From positions 1 to 56,851 of the forward strand of contig NZ_WJFC01000076.1 in the NCBI RefSeq assembly GCF_009725235.1: a stretch of DNA of 56,851 bases. The letters run 5' to 3'. The notes under the pieces were generated by a model. It was not told the origin of the DNA, ran no database searches, and was given only the letters and a program-made list of their open reading frames with translations. The translations under genes were made by a program, and so were the position numbers. Source of the stretch: Scytonema sp. UIC 10036 (GTDB taxonomy: Bacteria; Cyanobacteriota; Cyanobacteriia; Cyanobacteriales; Nostocaceae). Below, one piece after another: positions 42,372 to 50,210 of this stretch. The number at the start of each line of letters is the position of its first letter. The stretch's first letter is position 1.

Positions 42372-43556
42372 ATGCCACAAACACAAGCTGTTGCAACAAA
42401 CGAACAAGTTATTGCTCAACAAGATGACAAATACGTTGAAGCACAGGGCAATATAATAGCACTCCAAACACCTGGCGATTCTTTTGATGGGTTAGCTCAA
42501 TCCACTTCCTACATCCTCAGCCATGCTCTGTGGCTTGCCCAGCAGAAGGAGGAGTTATCCAAAAGGGAGTACAGAAAGTTGTTGAAAGACCGGGGTTGGA
42601 AAAACGAAGACCGGAAGTACTTAAAAGTGGCTGCAGCATTCAAACAGTTTTCAGCTCGAGACTTAAGCCAAATTGAACCAGCAACAATATTCCAACTGGC
42701 AAACAATCCCAAAAAGTACGAAAGCGTCATCAACCAACTGCACGGCTTAACAGAGATTAACCAATCTACTGTTCGAGACCTGATTGCCAAGCAGCAACAA
42801 CCCAAGGAACCAAAACCAGAAGAAATACCCAGCATCTGGCGGCGGACAAAGAACGGGGAGCGGTATTGCCAAATTCCACCAATTCACGAGTCTGACTACA
42901 TCACTGGGACGACTTTACAAAAGATGATGGATGAAGAGGGTTTGACCGCACAGAGCATCGTTGCCGAATCCATAGCACTGCGGCAAGCTTACAAAGAAGG
43001 GCGGTTGATTTTGGTGGCAAGCTTTGAGGGTACTGGTGATGAAGAAACATCAGAGGATGAAGAAACGAATTGGAGCAATGTTTGGGTGAATGACCCGGAT
43101 ACAGACGTAGTACCCACTGAGATTGAGGTGTTTGAGGAACAGGTGGAGGGCGCTTGGACGTTTGAGCCAGACCCAGAAAAGGATGATTGTACGGAGGATT
43201 GTGGGGAATATACTGCTGTGGTTGAATTCAAACCAGAGCAATATACCCCATCTCCTGTTGAGTCGTTGATTGAGACCTTTCAGAATGCTAGTACTTGGGA
43301 GCAAATTAGAGAAGCTTTGCTTGTTCATGAAGACCACAAGCACCAAGCGTGGGAAGCACTCACACCAATTGAGAAAAAGCGTGTGAGGGAATTGATGCCA
43401 ATTGAGGTGAAAAAGCTGTCTGAAGCTAAGAAAGCGGGTTTGATTTTTGATTTTAAAGAACTCACAGAGGGTGTTTATCTGGTACGACGAAAGGGGATTT
43501 TATTGCCAGAAGTGGTGAGTTCGTCAAGGCTGGATGCTTTTTTGGCTCAGTTGTAA
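42372..43556 (+). CDS. Unknown acidic protein, possibly mobile-element derived
   Basis: 394 residues, family not recognised. Residues ~30-160 are helical and charged (KREYRKLLKDRGWKNEDRK, IEPATIFQLANNPKKYESV). A very acidic linker (~220-265, Glu/Asp-rich) leads to a C-terminal helical part (~285-394, EALTPIEKKRVRELMPIEV). No membrane span or catalytic motif. Divergent to an XRE regulator, an arrangement common in plasmid and phage modules. The predicted product is soluble; function unknown. Confidence 0.7.
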   Translation: MPQTQAVATNEQVIAQQDDKYVEAQGNIIALQTPGDSFDGLAQSTSYILSHALWLAQQKEELSKREYRKLLKDRGWKNEDRKYLKVAAAFKQFSARDLSQIEPATIFQLANNPKKYESVINQLHGLTEINQSTVRDLIAKQQQPKEPKPEEIPSIWRRTKNGERYCQIPPIHESDYITGTTLQKMMDEEGLTAQSIVAESIALRQAYKEGRLILVASFEGTGDEETSEDEETNWSNVWVNDPDTDVVPTEIEVFEEQVEGAWTFEPDPEKDDCTEDCGEYTAVVEFKPEQYTPSPVESLIETFQNASTWEQIREALLVHEDHKHQAWEALTPIEKKRVRELMPIEVKKLSEAKKAGLIFDFKELTEGVYLVRRKGILLPEVVSSSRLDAFLAQL

Positions 43557-43599
43557 GCTAATAATTCTTTAATTTGCACACCTAAAATACGCGGGTGCC

Positions 43600-44010
43600 T
43601 GGTAGCCCCGAAATATGAGTTTCAAGAAATTAAATGAATTGAAACTCATATGTTATTTATATCGGGGTGGAAAGGCGACTCGTGCGAATTTATTCGCCGT
43701 CAAACTCTGGAACTTTTTGTACAAATATGCAATCATATTAATTATGCGGCAATGAGATACATAGGTGGCAACATAAAGGTGCGCAAATGCTTACGCCACA
43801 TCGTATTCGTCCAATACTCACGGTTGAAAGTACTGGGGTATCGTCACTTGGATAAAGAATCAGGAGAGTTTTCACATATTGTGGGACGGAGCCGTTCCCG
43901 TGGTCGGTGTGAAAGCGTTGACTTAATCCGCAAGTTGAGTAGGCAGCGTCCGAAAGCCCGTGTCCCTGGTAGAGCGGCAGAGCGGTTGACCCATAGCTAA
44001 GAAAGTGTAG
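43600..44010 (+). ncRNA. Candidate large structured RNA (possibly a group II intron domain I remnant)
   Basis: The 725-bp gap 43557-44281 lacks a convincing gene but holds nested complementary segments. CCCCGA and TCGGGG (about 43604-43666) enclose ATGAGTTTCAA/TTGAAACTCAT, a perfect 11-bp pair. GCGAA/TTCGC, GTATT/AATAC, CGTTG..CAGCG around ACTT/AAGT, and GGGAC..GTCCC follow. The motifs ggtggaaaggcgac and cctggtag (twice) recur. The layout suggests a folded intron-like RNA, but I cannot find domain V or a maturase. A 116-codon frame through it looks incidental. Confidence 0.35.
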
Positions 44011-44281
44011 CCAGATAGTCATTTTGTGCAAACAATTTCGGACAAAAAGCTATACCTAACTCTTAGCCAGAATCCCCGTAACTTTAGTTCGGGGAGATGG
44101 CTCAAGAAGAAATAATTAACCGCAGATGAACGCGGATGGACGCTGATAAATTTGTATCTCAGCAGACTACTCCCTTCCCCTTTGCGTCTTTGTGGTTCAT
44201 TAAATAGGTCATCTTCGGGCGGAAAGGGAGTAGGAACTGCTACGATCTGGTTCTTAAGTTGAATAGCGATCGCTTTTATCA

Positions 44282-45112
44282 CTATTGACTAGCTGCTTTT
44301 GGATCTAAAACAACTTGGGAACCAGATTCGTTGACATGGTAAGTCCAAGATTGAGAACCACCAGCTACAACCACTTCCCAACCTCCGATCGGATTGAATT
44401 CCTTTGTACAAATTTCCCCAAATTTGAATTCGCAGGGATTGCCAAAGGTTTTTTGAGTTGCTTGGGTAATTTTTAATTGGGCGACTGGTGTTTTGGAACG
44501 CTGTGAAGCATCACGCAAAATAGTAGCCTCTAACGCTTTTGGCATTGCAGTTGGTTGAGAAGCACTGACTTTGGGATCTAAAACAACTTGGGAACCTGAT
44601 TTATCAACGTGGTAAGTCCAAGAATCATTCTTTACTTGTACGTTGACTTCCCAACCCTCAACGGGTTTATATTCTCTGGTGCAAACCTCACCAAACTTAA
44701 ATATGCACGGATTGCTGAAAGTTTTTGGTGTCGCTTGAGTCACCTGTAAATCGCGCATTGGTATGTCAGAACGTTTGGAAGCATCCCGCAAGATCGCTTT
44801 TGCAATTCGTTTCGGTAGAACCTTGGATTGCTGGTTGGTGTTTTGGGCTAACTGGGCGCTCTTACCATGACTACTGACTGTTGTGCGTTCGCTCTTAGCG
44901 CAAGCTGTACCCAGCTTATCGCTCTTAGCGCAAGCCGTACCCGGCTTATCGCGAAGCGCAGGCTGTACCAAGCTTATCGCGTTGGCTGTAGAATGATTTA
45001 CATTCAGTCCCCAATAGAGCAAACTGGTTAACAATAGGGTCAAAACAGCACCTTTAGGAACTTGAAAGACACGATGAAAGGGAGAAAGTTGATTATTATT
45101 TGGAAATTTCAT
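44282..45112 (-). CDS. Exported protein with two ~75-residue repeats
   Basis: 276 residues from MKFPNNN. A hydrophobic signal-type segment (GAVLTLLLTSLLYWGLNVN) suggests export to the periplasm or thylakoid lumen. The mature part has two tandem repeats, each with ILRDASxR, QATxKTFxNPC, FKFGExCT, GWEV and SWTYHV..SGSQVVLDP; the paired Cys in each may form disulfides. Between signal and repeats lies a low-complexity part encoded by inserted 30-bp repeats. Function unknown. A TTG at 45145 extends the frame but has no support. Confidence 0.75.
   Translation of the reverse strand: MKFPNNNQLSPFHRVFQVPKGAVLTLLLTSLLYWGLNVNHSTANAISLVQPALRDKPGTACAKSDKLGTACAKSERTTVSSHGKSAQLAQNTNQQSKVLPKRIAKAILRDASKRSDIPMRDLQVTQATPKTFSNPCIFKFGEVCTREYKPVEGWEVNVQVKNDSWTYHVDKSGSQVVLDPKVSASQPTAMPKALEATILRDASQRSKTPVAQLKITQATQKTFGNPCEFKFGEICTKEFNPIGGWEVVVAGGSQSWTYHVNESGSQVVLDPKAASQ
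44890..44977. repeat. 30-bp repeats inserted in frame in the exported protein gene
   Basis: Three consecutive units of cgctcttagcgcaagc.gtaccc.gcttat, the first two exactly 30 bp. Each adds ten residues (DKLGTACAKS-like) without breaking the frame. Confidence 0.8.
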
Positions 45113-45160
45113 ATTATTAAAGGAGTTTTCAAAATATCCTCTCAAGGTAGAATGACGTTT

Positions 45161-47530
45161 TCAGTTGGGTATTGTTGCCATTGAGATTACGCACTCGCGA
45201 AATTGACGTTTTAATGCTGGAAACACGGGACAAGGTGCTTGGTCTTGTAAATTCTCTGGTTTACTCCAAGTAAATGGAGCTTTTTTTGATGCAGACATCC
45301 ATAACAATCGCTTTGCCCGTGTCATGGCAACATAAAGCAAGCGGTACTCCTCGGCAGTTTTTAGGTGTTTGGCTTGTTCCCAAGCCGTAGTAACATCAGG
45401 TAAAGTGGATTCATCGTGGAGAGCCGCACGAATTTGAGCGCGAGCTACTTCCGATAGGGTAAAGTCTCCTAAAAACTGGCTTTGAGGCGGAACCCAAAAT
45501 CTACCCGGAATCAAGTTTTCATGCAGAAAAGGTATAAACACGTAGTCCCAATCCAATCCCTTGGCTTTGTGCATGGTAATAATTGTCAGTTGACCGCGAC
45601 GGGTGTACCGAGCTTCTGAATCTTCTGTTTCCACAGGTTCAAAGCGTTCGGAACTGACGATTTCGCTCAGTGCGTTTAGCATCGTACCCATGGCAGCATG
45701 ACCGGCGATTTGTTGGTTAATTCTTTCTGCTAATTTGTCAGCAGTTGCCAGTTCTGCTTGGTCATAATTAAGTGCCAGAGCGAAAAAAGAAATTAGATGA
45801 TACAAAGGCAGTTCCAAACGTGCCCGAAGTAAACTGCGACACAAATGTGCAGCTTTTTGCACGGGTTCTGATTGGGGTGCCGCTAAAGGACCGGGATACA
45901 AAAATTCTTCGGGTAAAGTTGCAAGAGCGTTTAAGTCTTGTGTTTCAATCAGTCGCCTTTGGACAAAAACTTCTAGCGCTGCTTTCAGGTAGTCTGGAGA
46001 ATGGGGGCGATCGCAAAATTGCAGCAGAGCTAGAATTTCCACCGGTACGTGAGAACGGCGTTCCTGTTCGCCAACATCATAAAGTGCAATTTTATAGAGT
46101 TTGCAGATAGGAGCCAATGCTTCTGCTAACCACCGTCCCTGACGGTTTTCCCGAACTAAAATGGCTGCACTCGCACTCATTGGATCTTGCGACAATAACT
46201 CAACAATTCTGTCAGATAACAACTCAACTGTATGATGAATGTCGCGAGGAGTATAAATTTCTAGTCCCTTTCCGATGCGTTCCGGATTGGCATTTGGTTG
46301 GGGATCGTCAGGGTTAACTGGCTGAATGATTTGATGGCGAAAGGGTAATTGTCTTTTGTCATTTGTCAAAAGTCCTTGGTCGTTATTAACTGACGAATGA
46401 CGGTTCACCCATTGCAAAACAAAATTAGCAGCTTCAATAATAATTCTGGTACTGCGACCGGCTCGATCCATTGTTGCAAGTCGTTCTTGCAAACTGCACT
46501 CCTCACAGAATTGCCGAAAATAAATGGGATCGGCTGGGGTAAACGTGGAGTTAATGGCTTGGTTGGGATCGCCGACACGGATGAGGTTTGGTGGTTGGTT
46601 GGGATTGTTGGGGTCAGCCGCAAGAATTGTTAAAAGTTCCGTTTGTAAAGGGCTAGAGTCTTGGGCTTCATCTTCAAACACTGCAAAAACTTGATTTTGC
46701 TCTATTTTGCGAGCGCTTTCGTTTTCTAGAACGCGCAAGGCGGCTAGAATCATATCATCGTAATCAATAAAGTCACGAGAACGCATTAAATTTTGATATT
46801 GCTCGTATAACCCAGCAGCAATGCTTAAAATTCCATATTCGTCTTTTGTCTTGTTGCTTAACTCGTGTAAATCTTCTGGTGACAGACCGGAACTTTTTGC
46901 CTCATGAATCGCAGTCATTGCTAAATCTGGTAGCACCTCTGTCCGCAAGACTGATTGACGCCGCAGTCTTTCTGTTTCTTCCCCGTCAAATTGCGTACCT
47001 TCTAGCAAGCGGGAATACTGTCCTGGATGGTTGGAAACCCATTGCTCTACAGCAGTACGGATAAAACGGTGACTTTGATTTGGAGTAATTAAAGTGACGT
47101 TTTCTAACTGCAACCCTGACAAATCGGGGTAGCGAGTGGCAATGTTCAGTGCAAGACCGTGGAGTGTATGTACAACAAAACCTGTTTGCGGTAGAGATAA
47201 ATCTCTACGTAAATATTCACGAATTTTAGCTTTAATGTTTGCCGCCGCCGAGCGAGTAAAGGTCACAACAATCAGTTGACTGCGAGATTTTTTACGTAAT
47301 TCCGCAGAACGTTCGTACTGACGTGCAATTGCAATGGCAGCTGCAGCTGCCATCCCTGTTGATTTACCAGCACCAGGAACTGCTGAAATCGCCAACGGAC
47401 CCGATCTCCAGTCAGCCATTTGTTGCTGTCCGGGGCGCAGACTGTTACGGATACGTGTTATGGCTGTCTCCCGCAGGGAAGACACGGGCTTTTCAGCATA
47501 TACTTCTATAAAGTTCGATTCTTGAGGCAC
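45161..47530 (-). CDS. UvrD/Rep-like superfamily 1 DNA helicase
   Basis: 789 residues. Motif I is AVPGAGKST (~50-58); Ia VTFTRSAAANIK; II VFEDEAQDSSPLQ; III GDPNQAI; V ITMHKAKGLDWDYVF; VI LYVAMTRAKRLLW. This gives an ATP-driven 3'-5' translocase of the UvrD/PcrA class. Compared with UvrD the N-terminus starts with ~45 extra residues, and there is no nuclease domain at the C-terminus, so it is not AddA or RecB. Role probably in DNA repair or recombination. It lies 48 bases upstream of the exported-protein gene on the same strand, but a functional tie is doubtful. Confidence 0.93.
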   Translation of the reverse strand: MPQESNFIEVYAEKPVSSLRETAITRIRNSLRPGQQQMADWRSGPLAISAVPGAGKSTGMAAAAAIAIARQYERSAELRKKSRSQLIVVTFTRSAAANIKAKIREYLRRDLSLPQTGFVVHTLHGLALNIATRYPDLSGLQLENVTLITPNQSHRFIRTAVEQWVSNHPGQYSRLLEGTQFDGEETERLRRQSVLRTEVLPDLAMTAIHEAKSSGLSPEDLHELSNKTKDEYGILSIAAGLYEQYQNLMRSRDFIDYDDMILAALRVLENESARKIEQNQVFAVFEDEAQDSSPLQTELLTILAADPNNPNQPPNLIRVGDPNQAINSTFTPADPIYFRQFCEECSLQERLATMDRAGRSTRIIIEAANFVLQWVNRHSSVNNDQGLLTNDKRQLPFRHQIIQPVNPDDPQPNANPERIGKGLEIYTPRDIHHTVELLSDRIVELLSQDPMSASAAILVRENRQGRWLAEALAPICKLYKIALYDVGEQERRSHVPVEILALLQFCDRPHSPDYLKAALEVFVQRRLIETQDLNALATLPEEFLYPGPLAAPQSEPVQKAAHLCRSLLRARLELPLYHLISFFALALNYDQAELATADKLAERINQQIAGHAAMGTMLNALSEIVSSERFEPVETEDSEARYTRRGQLTIITMHKAKGLDWDYVFIPFLHENLIPGRFWVPPQSQFLGDFTLSEVARAQIRAALHDESTLPDVTTAWEQAKHLKTAEEYRLLYVAMTRAKRLLWMSASKKAPFTWSKPENLQDQAPCPVFPALKRQFRECVISMATIPN

Positions 47531-47555
47531 AGTATCTGTCAGTTGAGTGTCTTGT

Positions 47556-47654
47556 TAGGGGTTAGTGGTTAGTGGTTAGTGGTTAGTGGTTAGTGGTTAG
47601 TAGAACAACCAACAATCAACAACTAACAACTAACAACTAACAACTAACAACTAT
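47556..47654. repeat. GTTAGTG and CAACTAA heptamer tracts
   Basis: Four to five GTTAGTG units followed by an inverted CAACTAA/CAACAAC tract, forming a large possible hairpin in the divergent gap between the helicase and the membrane glycosyltransferase. Confidence 0.85.
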
Positions 47655-47666
47655 CCCTATACATTT

Positions 47667-49418
47667 ATGGTAAATCGTAAATTCCTACATTATCTGTGTT
47701 TGATTGCAGTAATATTCTTGGGTGCTCTCTTGCGCTTTTGGCATTTGGATTTAAAACCCCTATGGATGGATGAGGTCATCAGTGCTATCTTTAGCTTGGG
47801 GAAGAATTACAATGATTTTACTTTAGATCGAGTATTTCTGCTTCAAAATTTGCAGGAAATGTTTACTTTTCAATCGGGAGAGAGTTGTTTTCAAATTACC
47901 AAAACTGTTGCTACAGAGTCTACTCATCCACCACTTTTTTTCTGTGGAATGTATACTTGGTTAAGTTGGCTCGCTCCATTGGGAGAAGGGTGGGTGACAC
48001 AGTTGCGATCGCCATCCGCAATCTTTGGTGTTGGTGCTATTATCGCAATGTATTACGTAAATCGCATCGCCTTCTTCCCATTTGCCGGATTAGTGGCAGC
48101 TGCATTGATGGCTGTTTCTCCCTTTGCTGTCTACCTTTCCCAAGAAGCACGCCACTACACCTTCCCCATGTTTCTCATCACTCTAGCTTTACTGCTCCTT
48201 ATCCAAATTCAACAGAATATAGAAGAGCGTCAGACAGTGAGGTTTGTTCTTTGGACTGGGTGGGCAATTGTGAATGCCATCGGTCTTTACGTGCATTACT
48301 TTTTTGCTCTTGCCTTTGTCGCTCAAATTGTGGCTCTGCTTTTGTTCGTATATTGGCGCAGGAGAAAGATACTCAACCAACGCCAAACCTGGTTGGCAAT
48401 CCTTCTCTATTCCTGTGGAGTTGTGATGAGTTTCTTGCCCTGGTTAGCGATGGTGCTATATCATTTTGGTCGTTCTGAAACTGACTGGGTAGAACCTCCC
48501 AAAAATATTGCTCCTCTGCTTCAAACTCTCCTAAATTGGGTGTTAATGCTCATTGCTTTACCCGTTGAAAATCAGCCTCTCCCAATTTTATTGATATCCG
48601 GGTTGCTCATGCTGTCTTTTACATTTTGGATAAGTTGCCAACTCTTCAAAGGTTTTAAACAATTATGGTCTACACCATCAACGCGATCGAGCACATTTGT
48701 TTTGTTAACTTTTACTGGTTGCGTCTTGTTAGAATTTTTTGCCATTGCCTATTTCCTAGGAAAAGATATTACCAACGTTCCACGGTATAGCTTTGTTTAC
48801 TATCCTGGGTTGTGCGCTCTAATAGCTGCAAGTCTTTCTCAAAAAGAGAAATATGAAACAAGAACAAGAAATAAAAAAAATTATATTGCTCTTTCTCCGC
48901 CCTTCATTTGTTTTCTTGTCGGTATTATTTGTAGTTGTTTCGTAGTTTCTAACTTCGTTTTTCAAAAACCTTTTCAGCCCGAGCAAGTAGCAAAGAATAT
49001 GAATCAAGACCCCTCTACTTCACTCATGGTTGTTATGGCATATAGAAATTATCAAGATATTGCCTTAGGGTTGAGCTTTGCTTTAGCACTTGAACCGCTG
49101 AGAGAACGAAACACGGAAAAAATGACTCCGCCCCAATGCTCAATCCCCAATGTCCAATGCCCTAAATCCTATTTTGCCTTTTTCAAGCAATCACCCGATT
49201 TATCCTCTGTTTGGCAAAAACTTTCTCAACTTCCCCCACTAGAAGTAGACAAGCTTAATCTATGGATTATTAGCCCCGGACGGAGACGCGTAGATTATCA
49301 ACATAATCTGGCAGTTTCCCCTCAAATCAGTTGTATTATAGATTCTAAAGAGCACTACCGTATTGGTGTTCCCTATCAGTTATATCGTTGTAATCTGGAA
49401 AAGCGTAGGTTGGGTTGA
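47667..49418 (+). CDS. GT39-like polytopic membrane glycosyltransferase
   Basis: 583 residues with about ten membrane spans. The first loop carries the acidic pair in PLWMDEVISA (Asp35, Glu36), the catalytic signature of GT-C enzymes using polyprenyl-phosphate sugars, and SQEARHYTFPMFLI is a second hallmark of GT39/ArnT-like proteins. It should transfer a sugar from a lipid carrier on the periplasmic side to a protein, lipid or polymer. It stands alone, divergent from the helicase. The C-terminal ~110 residues are soluble. Confidence 0.88.
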   Translation: MVNRKFLHYLCLIAVIFLGALLRFWHLDLKPLWMDEVISAIFSLGKNYNDFTLDRVFLLQNLQEMFTFQSGESCFQITKTVATESTHPPLFFCGMYTWLSWLAPLGEGWVTQLRSPSAIFGVGAIIAMYYVNRIAFFPFAGLVAAALMAVSPFAVYLSQEARHYTFPMFLITLALLLLIQIQQNIEERQTVRFVLWTGWAIVNAIGLYVHYFFALAFVAQIVALLLFVYWRRRKILNQRQTWLAILLYSCGVVMSFLPWLAMVLYHFGRSETDWVEPPKNIAPLLQTLLNWVLMLIALPVENQPLPILLISGLLMLSFTFWISCQLFKGFKQLWSTPSTRSSTFVLLTFTGCVLLEFFAIAYFLGKDITNVPRYSFVYYPGLCALIAASLSQKEKYETRTRNKKNYIALSPPFICFLVGIICSCFVVSNFVFQKPFQPEQVAKNMNQDPSTSLMVVMAYRNYQDIALGLSFALALEPLRERNTEKMTPPQCSIPNVQCPKSYFAFFKQSPDLSSVWQKLSQLPPLEVDKLNLWIISPGRRRVDYQHNLAVSPQISCIIDSKEHYRIGVPYQLYRCNLEKRRLG

Positions 49419-49781
49419 GGAACGAAACCCAACAATAAGAGTTTAATGTCGAGTTCCCTTCCTCTACGCCGCAAGCTTATTCTTAATGATTCTCAATACC
49501 AAATATTTACGTGAAAATACGGTTCTTTTACTTAAAGTACAAGGAATATATCCGTAGAAACGATGTTATCAAAAATGTTTAATATTTATATATTTTTACG
49601 GTTAAATAATGTATTAAAAATCACTATAATTAAGTAAATGATTAAAAAAATTAATTAGCTTAACAATAGTCGATAACAAAAGCAATATAGCAACCCTATT
49701 TAGTTTGTGCAATACACCTAGGGGAGCCACCCGAAGAGCAAGGGGTTTCCCCGCGCCCAGAGGAGTTGGGTTGGGCATTGC
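49419..49781. other. Intergenic region, left part of gap 49419-50210
   Basis: Contains the cgtaggttgggttgaggaac half palindrome at 49404-49432 and a ccacccgaagagcaaggggt dispersed repeat near 49728. No gene recognised; a short minus-strand frame at 49614 is low complexity. Confidence 0.5.
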
Positions 49782-49974
49782 TAGCCCTGTCAAAGTGAAT
49801 ACAAACTGCAAGAAATCCAATTGCTCTCTCTCCTCTTTTCTCTGCGTACTCTGCGTCTAGTAAGGTTAAATAAATGACTTTTGAACCGCAGAGTACGCTC
49901 CAGAGCGCAGAGAGTAAAGATGAGGAATTGCCACCTAAATCAAAATTTTCTGAGCCACCTTGACAGGGTTAGTA
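49782..49974. mobile_element. 193-bp MITE-like element, family 3, copy b (9-bp TSD)
   Basis: Begins TAGCCCTGTCAAAG and ends TTGACAGGGTTAGTA, flanked by the direct repeat GGGCATTGC (49773-49781 and 49975-49983). Same family as 33072-33261, with the ctctgcgtactctgcg palindrome inside. 49984-50210 is AT-rich and empty. Confidence 0.85.
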
Positions 49975-50210
49975 GGGCATTGCCCACCAAAAAGCTTTTG
50001 TGCTGCATAGCCCTACCTACAGGACTTAAAATTTTTCAGGCATGATTTAGGATTGCTATACTTTTAAAAAAAATTTTTAAGATAGGTAAAGAAAATGCTA
50101 GAAATATTTTAAATAAGTATACTAAAACTAGCTATTTTTTGAAAATCGATACATGGTAAAACCATTCTCAAAAATATGTATTTTTCTTTGAAAATGTATT
50201 TTTATACTAA

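Noticed and set aside
43650..44000. 116-residue plus-strand protein
   Set aside because: Basic, compositionally odd frame overlapping strong RNA-like helices; no recognisable domain and no ribosome binding site.
45772..46110. 112-residue frame opposite the helicase gene
   Set aside because: Antisense shadow of a gene with all SF1 motifs intact.
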